Both the position numbers and the translations under genes were made by a program. From Thiocystis violacea (GTDB lineage Bacteria; Pseudomonadota; Gammaproteobacteria; Chromatiales; Chromatiaceae): a DNA stretch of 64,000 nt. The stretch lies in assembly GCF_016583565.1 (NCBI RefSeq), contig NZ_NRRF01000014.1:1-64000 (forward strand), written 5' to 3'. Positions within the stretch are counted from its first letter, which is position 1, and each line of letters begins with the position of its first letter. Below the pieces are notes generated by a model that searched no databases, was not told the origin of the DNA, and was given only the letters and a program-made list of their open reading frames with translations. Positions 29,644-38,026 of this stretch are shown one piece after another.

Positions 29644-32460
29644 ATGATCGTCTCCCGCGCACTCGACGTGACGTCCCGGCCTGTACTGACCCCAGGGCTT
29701 CGCCGTGTCCTGGCGGTCGTTTTCGTGCTGCTGGGCCTCCTTGCGGTGAATTCGCTCTATCTGCTTGCCGTAACCCTGGGCGAGCTTGGCACCGGCCGCA
29801 TCCTGCAGAACCGCGCCTATCTGCTCATGTTCCTGGCGCACTTGGCGCTGGGTCTCGTGGCGATGCTGCCGGTACTGACCTTCGCTGTCTTGCACCTGCG
29901 CCGGGCGTGGTACCGCCCGAATCGCTACGCGGTGCGCGCCGGACTGGGATTGCTGCTGAGTCTGGTGCTGCTGTTTGCCTCTGGGGTCCTGCTCACCCGC
30001 TTCGGCTTTTTCGAGATCAATGCCCCGAGCCTGCGGCGTTGGGCCTACTGGATCCATGTGCTCACCCCGCTGACCGCGATCTGGTTCTTCGTCCTGCATC
30101 GCCTTGCTGGACCTCGGCTGAATTGGCGTCCGGGCCTCGTCTGGGCCGCGGCGGGTGTGGGCGTCGTCGCGGTCGCGCTGACACTGCATTTGCGGGCGGG
30201 CCTCCAGACTCCGGAGCTGGCGCAAGCCTTCGCGCCGGCGCTGACCGAGCTGCCCGCCGGGCGGCTGATTGCGCCCGAGCACCTGATGCAGGACGACCTC
30301 TGCGCCGAGTGCCACGCCGATATCGCCAAGGCGCACGCGTCCGGCGTCCACGCCATGAGCTCCTTCGACAATCCGGCCTACCGGGCCAGCATCGATGAGC
30401 TGCGCGCGCAGCTGTTGGCCAGGGATGGCGACGTCAAGGCCGCGCGGCTCTGCGCGACCTGTCATGATCAGGTGCCCCTGTTCTCCGGGCGTTTCGACCG
30501 AGTGGACTTCGACCCGAATCAGGATCCGACCGCGGGTGCCGGCATTACCTGTTTGGGCTGTCACGCCATCACCGCGGTCGCCAGTCCGCTCGGCAATGGC
30601 GGCTACCGACTCGAGGATCCGCCCGGCTATCCCTTCGCCTTCAGCGATCAACCCTTGTTGAAGGGCATCAATCGCCAGCTCATCAAGGCCAAGCCCGCCT
30701 TCCACAAGGAGACGCTGCTCAAGCCGATCCACGCTCGGGCCGAATTCTGCTCCGCCTGCCACAAGGTTCACCTGCCCTTCGCGCTCAACCGCTACCGCTG
30801 GCTGCGGGGTCAGAACCACTACGACAGCTTTCTGATGAGCGGGGTCTCCGGGCACCGGGTCGACAGCTTCTACTACCCGGCCAAGGCGGTCGGCTCCTGC
30901 AACGTCTGCCACATGCCGCCCCAGCCCTCGACCGATCCCGCCGCGCGCGATCTGGGTGGCGACGGCCAGCTCGCCGTCCACGGGCACAGCTTTGCCGCGG
31001 CCAATACGGCCGTGCCAGGGATGCTCGGCCGGGCGGAGCCGGGGAACACGGAGCGCGAGCGCATGCTTCGTCAGGCGGCGCGCATCGATCTCTTCGGGCT
31101 CAAGGAGGAGGGCCGCATCGATGGTGCCCTCCATGCGCCCTTGCGCCCGGATCTGCCAACCCTCGAGCCGGGCCGACGCTATCTGCTGGAGCTGGTCGTT
31201 CGCACACTCGGCGTCGGCCATGAGCTGACCCAGGGCACGGTCGATTCGAACGAGCTCTGGCTGGACGTCGAGGTACGCAGTGGCGATCGCGTCATCGGCC
31301 GCTCCGGGATGCTCGACGCGCGGGGGGAGGTCGACGACTGGGCCTACTTCGTCAACGCCTACCTGCTGGATCGCGACGGCAACCGCATCGAGCGGCGCAA
31401 TGCGCAGGACATCGTCGTCGCGCTCTACGACCACCAGATCCCGCCGGGCGCGGCGGCTGTCGCGCACTATGCCTTCACCCTGCCTGCCGATCTGGAGGGG
31501 CCGGTCAAGATTTACGCCGCCCTGCGCTACCGCAAGTTCGACTCCAGGTTCATGCGGTTCGTCGAGGGCGACGGCTATGCGGGCAATCGGCTGCCGATCG
31601 TGACCATGGCGGAGGATGCGCTGACGCTGCCCGTCCGGGGGCTGGCGCAGGTCGCGCGGCAGTCGAGCGCGATACCTCCCTGGGAGCGCTGGAACGACTA
31701 CGGCATCGGCCTGCTGCGCGAGGGCAAGCGCGGAGAGAGCCGACAGGCGGCGGACGCCTTTGCCCAGGTGGAGGAGTTGGGCCATGCCGAGGGTCCCTTG
31801 AATCTCGCCCGTGTGCTCTATCGCGAAGGGCGTCTCGAGGAGGCCGGCGCGGCGCTGGCGCGGGCAGCCGCCTGCGAGCCTGCGGCACCGCCCTGGACCC
31901 TGGCGTGGCTGACGGCGCTCATCGAGCGCGACCTCGGCCAGCTCGATGCGGCCATCGCGAGCCTTCAGGCGCTCGCGGAGACGCGCTTCAATGACGCCCG
32001 GCAGCGCGGGTTCGACTTCTCGCGCGATTACCGCATGCTGACCGAGCTGGGACGGACACTCTATGAGCGAGCCCGCCAGGAGCGGGGTCAAGCGCGTCTG
32101 GAGGCACGCATGGCGCTCTTGGCGCGTGCCCGCGATTGGCTGGAGCGCGCCCTGATCGAAGACCCCGAGAACGCGGCGACGCACCACAACCTGAGTCTGG
32201 TCCTGGCGGAGCTGGGCGAGCGCGCGCGCGCCGACGAGCACCGCCGGCTGCACGAGGTCTACCGCATCGACGACAACGCCGTCGAGCGGGCCGTGAGTCT
32301 GCACCGCAGCCGCGTGCCGGCGGCCGACCATGCGGCGGAGGCCGTCGCCATCTATGACCTCCAGCGTTTCGAGGGCTCGGCTGGGGTGGCTGAGTGGCCG
32401 TCGAACCGCAAGGCGATCGCATCGGATGCCGAATCATCGACGCAGAGGAGGATGCCATGA
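29644..32460 (+). CDS. Membrane pentaheme cytochrome c with C-terminal TPRs
   Basis: The 938-residue protein combines three parts. Residues 20-182 form about five transmembrane helices. Residues 220-425 carry five CxxCH heme sites (220, 270, 303, 369, 419) in a cytochrome c554-like arrangement. The rest contains a beta-rich region (about 500-660) and TPR-type helical repeats (about 690-900) ending in a low-complexity tail. The periplasmic heme part joined to its own membrane domain could oxidise quinol or accept electrons from periplasmic donors, while the TPRs bind partners. It overlaps the next gene by ATGA. I know of no characterised protein with this layout; function is unassigned. Confidence 0.85.
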   Translation: MIVSRALDVTSRPVLTPGLRRVLAVVFVLLGLLAVNSLYLLAVTLGELGTGRILQNRAYLLMFLAHLALGLVAMLPVLTFAVLHLRRAWYRPNRYAVRAGLGLLLSLVLLFASGVLLTRFGFFEINAPSLRRWAYWIHVLTPLTAIWFFVLHRLAGPRLNWRPGLVWAAAGVGVVAVALTLHLRAGLQTPELAQAFAPALTELPAGRLIAPEHLMQDDLCAECHADIAKAHASGVHAMSSFDNPAYRASIDELRAQLLARDGDVKAARLCATCHDQVPLFSGRFDRVDFDPNQDPTAGAGITCLGCHAITAVASPLGNGGYRLEDPPGYPFAFSDQPLLKGINRQLIKAKPAFHKETLLKPIHARAEFCSACHKVHLPFALNRYRWLRGQNHYDSFLMSGVSGHRVDSFYYPAKAVGSCNVCHMPPQPSTDPAARDLGGDGQLAVHGHSFAAANTAVPGMLGRAEPGNTERERMLRQAARIDLFGLKEEGRIDGALHAPLRPDLPTLEPGRRYLLELVVRTLGVGHELTQGTVDSNELWLDVEVRSGDRVIGRSGMLDARGEVDDWAYFVNAYLLDRDGNRIERRNAQDIVVALYDHQIPPGAAAVAHYAFTLPADLEGPVKIYAALRYRKFDSRFMRFVEGDGYAGNRLPIVTMAEDALTLPVRGLAQVARQSSAIPPWERWNDYGIGLLREGKRGESRQAADAFAQVEELGHAEGPLNLARVLYREGRLEEAGAALARAAACEPAAPPWTLAWLTALIERDLGQLDAAIASLQALAETRFNDARQRGFDFSRDYRMLTELGRTLYERARQERGQARLEARMALLARARDWLERALIEDPENAATHHNLSLVLAELGERARADEHRRLHEVYRIDDNAVERAVSLHRSRVPAADHAAEAVAIYDLQRFEGSAGVAEWPSNRKAIASDAESSTQRRMP

Positions 32461-34292
32461 CCTCAAGCCCCAAACCCTCAATGAGTCGCGGCGAGGCGCG
32501 TATCCGCCGTGCCTTCATGCTTTCCTCGGCCGTCATCGGCGCCATCGGTCTGCTCGCGGGGGCGGCCTGCCTCTTGCTCGGCCGCGCGCATGAGACCCGC
32601 CAGGTCGAGGAGGTACGCATCGAGGCGCCTACCCCAGTGCCTGTCGTGGGCGAGCCGCCGGATGTGCGGTTCACGGATATCACCGAGTCCGCGGGCATCG
32701 ATTTCGTCCATACCAGCGGCGCCTACGGCGAGCGGCTGATGCCCGAGACGCTCGGCAGCGGCGCGGCTTTCTTGGACTACGACCGCGACGGCGACCAGGA
32801 CCTGCTGCTGGTGAATTCGCGGCGCTGGGCCGGGCACGAGGAGGGCAGGGCACAGCCGACACAGGCGCTCTACGCCAACGACGGGAGCGGTCACTTCACG
32901 GATGTCACGGAGCAGGCCGGACTTGCGCTCGTCACCTACGGCATGGGCGTCGCGATCGGCGACTATGACGGCGATGGTTGGGATGACATCTACCTGACCA
33001 GCCTGGAGTCCAACCACCTTCTGCGCAACCGAGGCGGTCGGTTCGAGGACGTGACCGCACAGGCCGGTGTGGCGGGGGGCAAGGACAGGTGGAGCAGCAG
33101 CGCTGCCTTCCTCGACTACGACAAGGACGGCGACCTGGATCTCTTCGTCGTCAATTACGTCAAGTGGTCGCGCGAGATCGATCTCGCCATCGACTTCCGT
33201 CTCACCGGCTTGGGGCGCGCCTACGGGGCGCCGGTCAATTTCGTCGGCACGGACGATCAGCTCTACCGCAACGAGGGCGACGGGCGCTTTACCGATGTCA
33301 CCCGCGCGGCCGGGATCCGGGTCACCGATCCTGTCTCCGGGAATCCGGTTGGCAAGGGGCTTGGCGTGGTGCCCGTGGACTACGACGGGGACGGTTGGCT
33401 GGATCTGATGGTCGTCAACGACACGGTCCGCAACTTCCTGTTCCACAATCTGCGCAACGGCCGGTTCGAGGAGGTCGGCATCTTCGAGGGGATCGCCTAT
33501 GACCGCAACGGCAAGGCGACCTCGGCCATGGGCGTCGACACTGCGCATTTTCGCGACGATCAGGACGTCGGCATCGCCATTGGCAACTTCGCCAACGAGA
33601 TGGCCTCGCTCTTCGTCACCGCCGCCGGGCGTCCGCCCTTCGTCGACGAGGCGGTGCTCGAGGGGCTGGGACCGGCCTCGCGGATCCCTCTGACCTTCGG
33701 CCTCGTCTTCCTCGACTACGACCTGGATGGCCGTCTGGACCTCTTGTTGGCCAATGGGCACCTGGAGCATGAGATCAGCAAGGTTCAGCAGAGCCAGCAC
33801 TATCTCCAGCCGCCGCTGTTGTTCTGGAACTGCGGCGATACCTGCAGCGCGCGTTTTGTGCCGGTCACCGATGCGGGGGATTTGTCCCGTCCCATGGTCG
33901 GGCGTGGTATCAGCGATGCCGATATCGACGGCGACGGCGACCTGGATGTGCTCATCACCCAGAACGGCCGGCGACCGGCCCTGCTGCGCAATGATCAGCA
34001 GACCGGGCATCACTGGCTGCGGGTGCGTCTGGCCGGACAGCCGCCAAACCCGGATGCCCTCGGCGCCCGCCTTGAGCTGACCGCCGATGGCGCCACCCGG
34101 ATCCGCGAGCTGGTCTCAGCGCGCGGTTACCTGTCCGCGGTCGAGCGGACGGTGACCTTCGGGCTGGGACCGGCCGCGCAGGTCGAGCGGCTGCGTGTCA
34201 TCTGGCCCGATGGCCAGGTGCAGGAGCTGACGCCGGATCAGCTGGACACCACCCTCGTGATCGAGCAGCCGGTGGAGACGACGAGCCGTTGA
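32457..34292 (+). CDS. Exported FG-GAP/ASPIC-UnbV (CRTAC1-like) propeller protein
   Basis: The 611-residue protein has an N-terminal signal anchor (about residues 20-42). It is followed by six calcium-binding FG-GAP blades of the form DYDRDGDQDL, DYDGDGWDDI, DYDKDGDLDL, DYDGDGWLDL, DYDLDGRLDL and DIDGDGDLDV. It ends with an ASPIC/UnbV domain (about residues 520-600, GARLELTADG..VSARGYLS..FGLG..WPDG). These proteins are extracytoplasmic and non-catalytic as far as known, probably mediating adhesion or scaffolding. ATG at 32457 overlaps the preceding stop and follows GAGGAGG. The coupling to a multiheme cytochrome gene is the unusual feature. Confidence 0.9.
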   Translation: MTSSPKPSMSRGEARIRRAFMLSSAVIGAIGLLAGAACLLLGRAHETRQVEEVRIEAPTPVPVVGEPPDVRFTDITESAGIDFVHTSGAYGERLMPETLGSGAAFLDYDRDGDQDLLLVNSRRWAGHEEGRAQPTQALYANDGSGHFTDVTEQAGLALVTYGMGVAIGDYDGDGWDDIYLTSLESNHLLRNRGGRFEDVTAQAGVAGGKDRWSSSAAFLDYDKDGDLDLFVVNYVKWSREIDLAIDFRLTGLGRAYGAPVNFVGTDDQLYRNEGDGRFTDVTRAAGIRVTDPVSGNPVGKGLGVVPVDYDGDGWLDLMVVNDTVRNFLFHNLRNGRFEEVGIFEGIAYDRNGKATSAMGVDTAHFRDDQDVGIAIGNFANEMASLFVTAAGRPPFVDEAVLEGLGPASRIPLTFGLVFLDYDLDGRLDLLLANGHLEHEISKVQQSQHYLQPPLLFWNCGDTCSARFVPVTDAGDLSRPMVGRGISDADIDGDGDLDVLITQNGRRPALLRNDQQTGHHWLRVRLAGQPPNPDALGARLELTADGATRIRELVSARGYLSAVERTVTFGLGPAAQVERLRVIWPDGQVQELTPDQLDTTLVIEQPVETTSR

Positions 34293-34343
34293 GAAGATAC
34301 CTGGGTGGTGGTCGCCCAACCGATCTTGGGAGAGGAGATGCCG

Positions 34344-36104
34344 ATGCGCGCCTTTGCGATCGAATCGCGGATGAAGAACCGGAGGTCGTCGCTTACCGAT
34401 GCATGGCGGCGGGCGCGGCGGCCCCTGTTGGTGTTCTTCCTGCTTCTCCAGTGCCTCCTCCTCGTCACCGGAGCGCTTCGCGCAGATGATCTGAGCGAGC
34501 TTCCAGTGGCCTGGCAGAGTCGGCTCCTGCCGGTGGTCGAGGGGGACATCAGCGGGGCCGAGCCGCTGATGCGGGAGGCCCTGACGCAGGCGCGGCGGTC
34601 AGTCGCGGAGCGGTTGGCGCAGGGGTCGGAGGCGGCCGACCCCAAGGCGCTGGCCGATGCCTACGGCCGGCTCGGCGTCCTGCTCCTGCTGCTGGAGGTC
34701 GAGAACCCCGCCGATGCCGCGCTGCGCAACGCCGCACGGCTGCAGCCACTGGAGTTTCGTTGGCCCTACTACTCGGGCTACATGGCGATGCTCGCCGGGA
34801 ACACGGATCGGGCGCTCGCGGACTTGCGCCGCGCACAGGAGATCGATCCCGCCTACCGACCGCTGGAGGTCCACTTGGGGCGTGTGTTGCTGGAGCGCAG
34901 CACGCTGGCCGATGCGCGCGCCGTCCTTGAGCCTGTCGCCAGCGTTGCAGGGCTGAGTGCCTCCGCAGACTACTATCTGGGCCAGATCGCCCTGCTCGAG
35001 CGGCGCTATCCGGATGCCGTCGACCTGCTGACCCGATCGCTTGAGGCAGATCCCAAGGCGCTGGGAACCCACTATCCGCTGGCCCAAGCCTACCGGGCGC
35101 TGGGACAGGACGCGCTCGCGCGGACCCATCTGGAGCAGTTCGAGATGATCGTGCCCTTTCCGGCTGATCCGCGCATCGTCGAGATGAAGGGTGCCGTCCA
35201 GCGCTCAATCCCCGCGTTCGAGCGCGGTCTGGAGGCGGTGCGCAAGGGCGACTACAGGGACGCGGAGCGGCTCTTCGGCGAAGGGCTCGAGGTGGTCCCG
35301 GACAATGCGGCGGCACGCATCAGTCTCGCGCGCACCCTCTATCTCACTCAGCAGCCGGAGGCCGCGGAGCGCGAACTCCAACGTGCGGTGGCGACGGACC
35401 CCTCCCAAGCCCTGGGGCATCTGCTGCTCGGTGTCCTGGCCCTGAATCGGGGCGATCAGGATGCTGCCAGCGTCCCTTTCACTCGCGCCACGGAGGCGGA
35501 TCCGCGTCAGGCGGGAGCGCTCTTCTACCTGGCCGGTCTGGATTTCGCCGCCGCGCGCTGGGCAAAGGCCGCGGAAGGCTACCGGCAGGCTGTCGCGATC
35601 GAGCCCGCGCTTGGCCCAGCCAAGCTGCTCGGCGTGGTCGCCGCATTCAGGGCGGCCCAGTCAAGCGAGGATCCGACCAGGCAGGCTCTGGCTGCCTTGA
35701 CCGAGCTCAGGGAGAGCGTGCCCCAGGATCCCCAGATCGGCTACGCACTGGTTTGTCTGCTCTGCGCAGCCCCTGATCAACGCCTGCGCAATCCCGAAGA
35801 GGCGCTCAGCATCGTCGATGAGCTGCTGCAGACCATTCCAGCACCGCCACTGCAGCGAGCCCGTGCCATGGCGCTCGCCGCTGGTGGGCGCTTCGAAGAT
35901 GCGCGCGCACTCATGCGCGAGACGCTATCGGCCGCGCTCTGGGGTGCGTCCAATGCGGTAGTCGATCTCATCAAGGAGGATCTGGCCGCGTTCGAGCGCA
36001 ACGCGCTTCCGGAACCCTGGCCAGTCGGCGACCCCATGTTGTCTCCACCGCCGCTCGATGCCACGGCGGTGTTTCGTGACTATCCCGCCGTCGATCCGTA
36101 TTAG
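34344..36104 (+). CDS. Exported TPR-repeat protein
   Basis: The 586-residue protein starts with a signal or anchor sequence (PLLVFFLLLQCLLLVTGALRA, about residues 27-47) and consists almost entirely of TPR-like helix pairs, for example ALADLRRAQEIDPAYRPLEVHLGRVL and AERLFGEGLEVVPDNAAARISLARTL. It should be a periplasmic scaffold. It is 51 bases after the ASPIC gene on the same strand and likely completes the operon with the TPR-containing cytochrome. Start 34344 is chosen because AGAGGAG sits six bases upstream; the ATG at 34338 touches the site. No partner can be named from sequence. Confidence 0.87.
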   Translation: MRAFAIESRMKNRRSSLTDAWRRARRPLLVFFLLLQCLLLVTGALRADDLSELPVAWQSRLLPVVEGDISGAEPLMREALTQARRSVAERLAQGSEAADPKALADAYGRLGVLLLLLEVENPADAALRNAARLQPLEFRWPYYSGYMAMLAGNTDRALADLRRAQEIDPAYRPLEVHLGRVLLERSTLADARAVLEPVASVAGLSASADYYLGQIALLERRYPDAVDLLTRSLEADPKALGTHYPLAQAYRALGQDALARTHLEQFEMIVPFPADPRIVEMKGAVQRSIPAFERGLEAVRKGDYRDAERLFGEGLEVVPDNAAARISLARTLYLTQQPEAAERELQRAVATDPSQALGHLLLGVLALNRGDQDAASVPFTRATEADPRQAGALFYLAGLDFAAARWAKAAEGYRQAVAIEPALGPAKLLGVVAAFRAAQSSEDPTRQALAALTELRESVPQDPQIGYALVCLLCAAPDQRLRNPEEALSIVDELLQTIPAPPLQRARAMALAAGGRFEDARALMRETLSAALWGASNAVVDLIKEDLAAFERNALPEPWPVGDPMLSPPPLDATAVFRDYPAVDPY

Positions 36105-36116
36105 GGGCCGCCGTCA

Positions 36117-36278
36117 ATGACTGGAAACACCACCACCTACATCGATTCAACTGGCCAGCAGCGGACAGATCGCCGCCTGCACCACCGGGTCCGCGAGGTC
36201 TTCGACCGAGCCTGGGCAGTGATGGAGCCCATGCTCTCCGTGACTGACGGCAAGTCCGTCGGGAAGGTGAGTGTTTAA
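36117..36278 (+). CDS. Possible 53-residue small protein
   Basis: A short frame begins 12 bases after the TPR gene: MTGNTTTYIDSTGQQRTDRR, then a basic helix-like part and ending VGKVSV. No clear ribosome site is seen and the sequence suggests no family, so it could be a fragment or chance. It is listed because its position and codon use fit a last gene of the operon. Confidence 0.3.
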   Translation: MTGNTTTYIDSTGQQRTDRRLHHRVREVFDRAWAVMEPMLSVTDGKSVGKVSV

Positions 36279-36710
36279 GCAACGCGCTGTGCGCCGCGCT
36301 TCCAGAGTTTTCTCAAAGTGAGTTCTTGGGAAAACTTACTGATGCTTCAGATCGTCAAAGACGTGATCGTGATAGAAAGAATGTGGGTGTTGCCGGAGGT
36401 GCTTGATACGACCATTGCAATCGAAGTCAAGATGACAGGCATTTGCACTACCGAGAGCGTCTCGTCAAGCGTATCGTTTATGTCCCAGTAACCCGGCGGC
36501 CGATTGCATGCAGTAATGTGAATAGGATAGGCGCCTGCTTTCCAAGCAAGCGCCTATCAATGATCGAAAACCTGTAATCAGCGGTGACGTCTACGGCTTT
36601 ACGGCTTTAAGTCTCATACGCGCAGGTCGCAGAACATAAGAAGCACCTGGCCGCCCGATGGGCGGCCTCTATCGATTGGCGAGGAGGCTAATCAACCCCT
36701 CGCACGTTGC
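36279..36710. other. AT-richer intergenic region with palindromes
   Basis: No gene is seen. An inverted repeat (gataggcgc near 36527 with gcgcctatc near 36551) and the hairpin at 36649-36667 are the notable structures. GC content is lower than in the operon upstream, marking the boundary of the probably acquired tail-fibre-like gene. Confidence 0.45.
36649..36667 (-). terminator. Terminator hairpin of the tail-fibre-like gene
   Basis: A perfect 8-bp stem ggccgccc / gggcggcc with loop gat lies about 45 bases beyond the stop of the minus-strand gene. On that strand it is followed by ggtgcttctt, a weak T-rich tail. Confidence 0.6.
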
Positions 36711-37328
36711 TTAAGGTTTCTGATCGAGTCGGTTGCGCATCTGCTCGATTTCAGTCCTCAGCGAATCGTTGTCTTTCTTTAGCTGGATGACGTAAAGGGC
36801 GAGCTCTTCAACCTTCTCGAGCGTTTTCGCGCTCATCAACCCAAGATTTTGGCCGTTCTTGCTGATTTCTTCTGCGGTCGGAATACCGGGAAGATGCCCT
36901 TTCTCTTCAATGTGCCGATTGAGTTCGTCGATGCTCATCAAGTTGTAGCCGTCTTTGAAGACGTAGTCCGGCCAACTTGTGCTCGTATCCACTACCTCGA
37001 TCTCATTCGCTTTGATCTTGCCTTTGACCGAAAGATTTCCTTCCGGAGTGATAACGACCCTGTCGCTCCAGCCGCTTCCATTGTAGTGAGTGAAGGTCAC
37101 TGTGCCCGTACCGGGAGCACCGCCGAAGATGAATTTGAACTGACCGTCTCGGCTGTCATAGGCGCCCGTCGCATTCTTACTATAGGCCTCGAGATTGCCG
37201 CCGCCGGTGCCCGTCCAGCCGAAATCATATCGACCGTTTCCCTTATCTGTGACGATGTCGTCTGCCGTCGCGGCGCAAGCAGAAGCGCTTGCCATCATGA
37301 GAGCCGTTGCGATTGCTACTTTCTTCAT
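36711..37328 (-). CDS. Exported protein with a tail-fibre/endosialidase-chaperone-like C-terminus
   Basis: The 205-residue protein has a signal peptide (MKKVAIATALMMASASACA), a beta-structured middle, and a C-terminal block PDYVFKDGYNLMSIDEL..HIEEKGHLPGIPTAEEI..NGQNLGLM followed by a coiled coil (LEKVEELALYVIQLKKDNDSL). This block is common at the ends of Bacteroidetes surface and phage tail-fibre-type proteins and is foreign-looking here. Phage tail proteins have no signal peptide, so this one is probably a surface protein assembled through a trimeric coiled coil. The start is backed by AAGGAG nine bases upstream. It has its own regulatory region with a CRP-like site and a terminator. GC is lower than in neighbours, consistent with transfer. 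Confidence 0.8.
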   Translation of the reverse strand: MKKVAIATALMMASASACAATADDIVTDKGNGRYDFGWTGTGGGNLEAYSKNATGAYDSRDGQFKFIFGGAPGTGTVTFTHYNGSGWSDRVVITPEGNLSVKGKIKANEIEVVDTSTSWPDYVFKDGYNLMSIDELNRHIEEKGHLPGIPTAEEISKNGQNLGLMSAKTLEKVEELALYVIQLKKDNDSLRTEIEQMRNRLDQKP

Positions 37329-38026
37329 TAATTTCACTCCTTGGGGTTGCCGATTTCGGAAGGCCTTGCAGGACCAGCGTGGCCGCGTTCTTTCATATCG
37401 AAGATCAGTGCGACAAGGTGGCTTGTGAATCCCGTTGAACGGAAGACGGCTGCTTATTCGTATGAAAGAATCGCATTCTTTGAATGCATATTCACATGGG
37501 TTTCGCCAACTTCCCGCGAATAACTTGCCCAAAGCTGAAGTTTTCCGCGGAACTCGCCGACAGACTGTGACACGCATCACAGGATTCGCAAGCCCAGTCT
37601 GTGTTCAGTCCTGAGTTCTTGCCACGATACAAGTGCATGCAGCCAGCTCCCACTTGCCTAGTTGTACACGCGGTCTTAGTTTCTGGTCAATGCTATAGGG
37701 CGAGATCCTTGCGAACAGCTCTCAGGTCTCGACGTCGAGCGAGATGACGGTTGCCGGTGCGCGCCAGAACTCGCGGTAATCTGATCCCGATTATAGCACC
37801 CAAATGGAGGCCGGGTTGTCTTGCAGGGCACTTTGGACCCTTCGGTTGGATTCTGACGGAGGCGGCGATGCCAGCTTGGGCATGCAGCCTTGCCTCCACC
37901 TGTATCTGATTGGACCGTCGTGCAGTTATTGTCTTCTTTTCGCTATCCAGCCGCATCCATTAGACTGCCGCCCACTCAACGCAGGCGTCCCAATTTCCCT
38001 CCCGTTCGATCGCACACGAGGTCTTC
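37329..38026. promoter_or_regulatory. Long regulatory region upstream of the tail-fibre-like gene
   Basis: About 700 bases without a credible gene separate two divergent genes. The left part holds a perfect inverted repeat aaagaat-cgc-attcttt (37465-37481), a plausible operator, and a CRP-type palindrome at 37566-37581. The right part leads to the patatin gene, which has GAGG six bases before its ATG. Nothing recognisable lies between 37600 and 37950. Confidence 0.5.
37566..37581. promoter_or_regulatory. Perfect CRP/Vfr-type binding site
   Basis: The sequence tgtga-cacgca-tcaca is an exact match to the TGTGA-N6-TCACA consensus of cAMP-receptor-type regulators. It lies 238 bases upstream of the minus-strand tail-fibre-like gene and 445 bases upstream of the patatin gene; the former is the likelier target. 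A CRP-family regulator in this organism is assumed, not seen. Confidence 0.6.

Noticed and set aside
29284-32331. Open frame of 1015 codons on the minus strand opposite the pentaheme cytochrome gene
   Set aside because: It is a GC-driven antisense shadow: the plus strand has five heme motifs, membrane helices and an ATGA overlap, while the minus reading has no recognisable domain.
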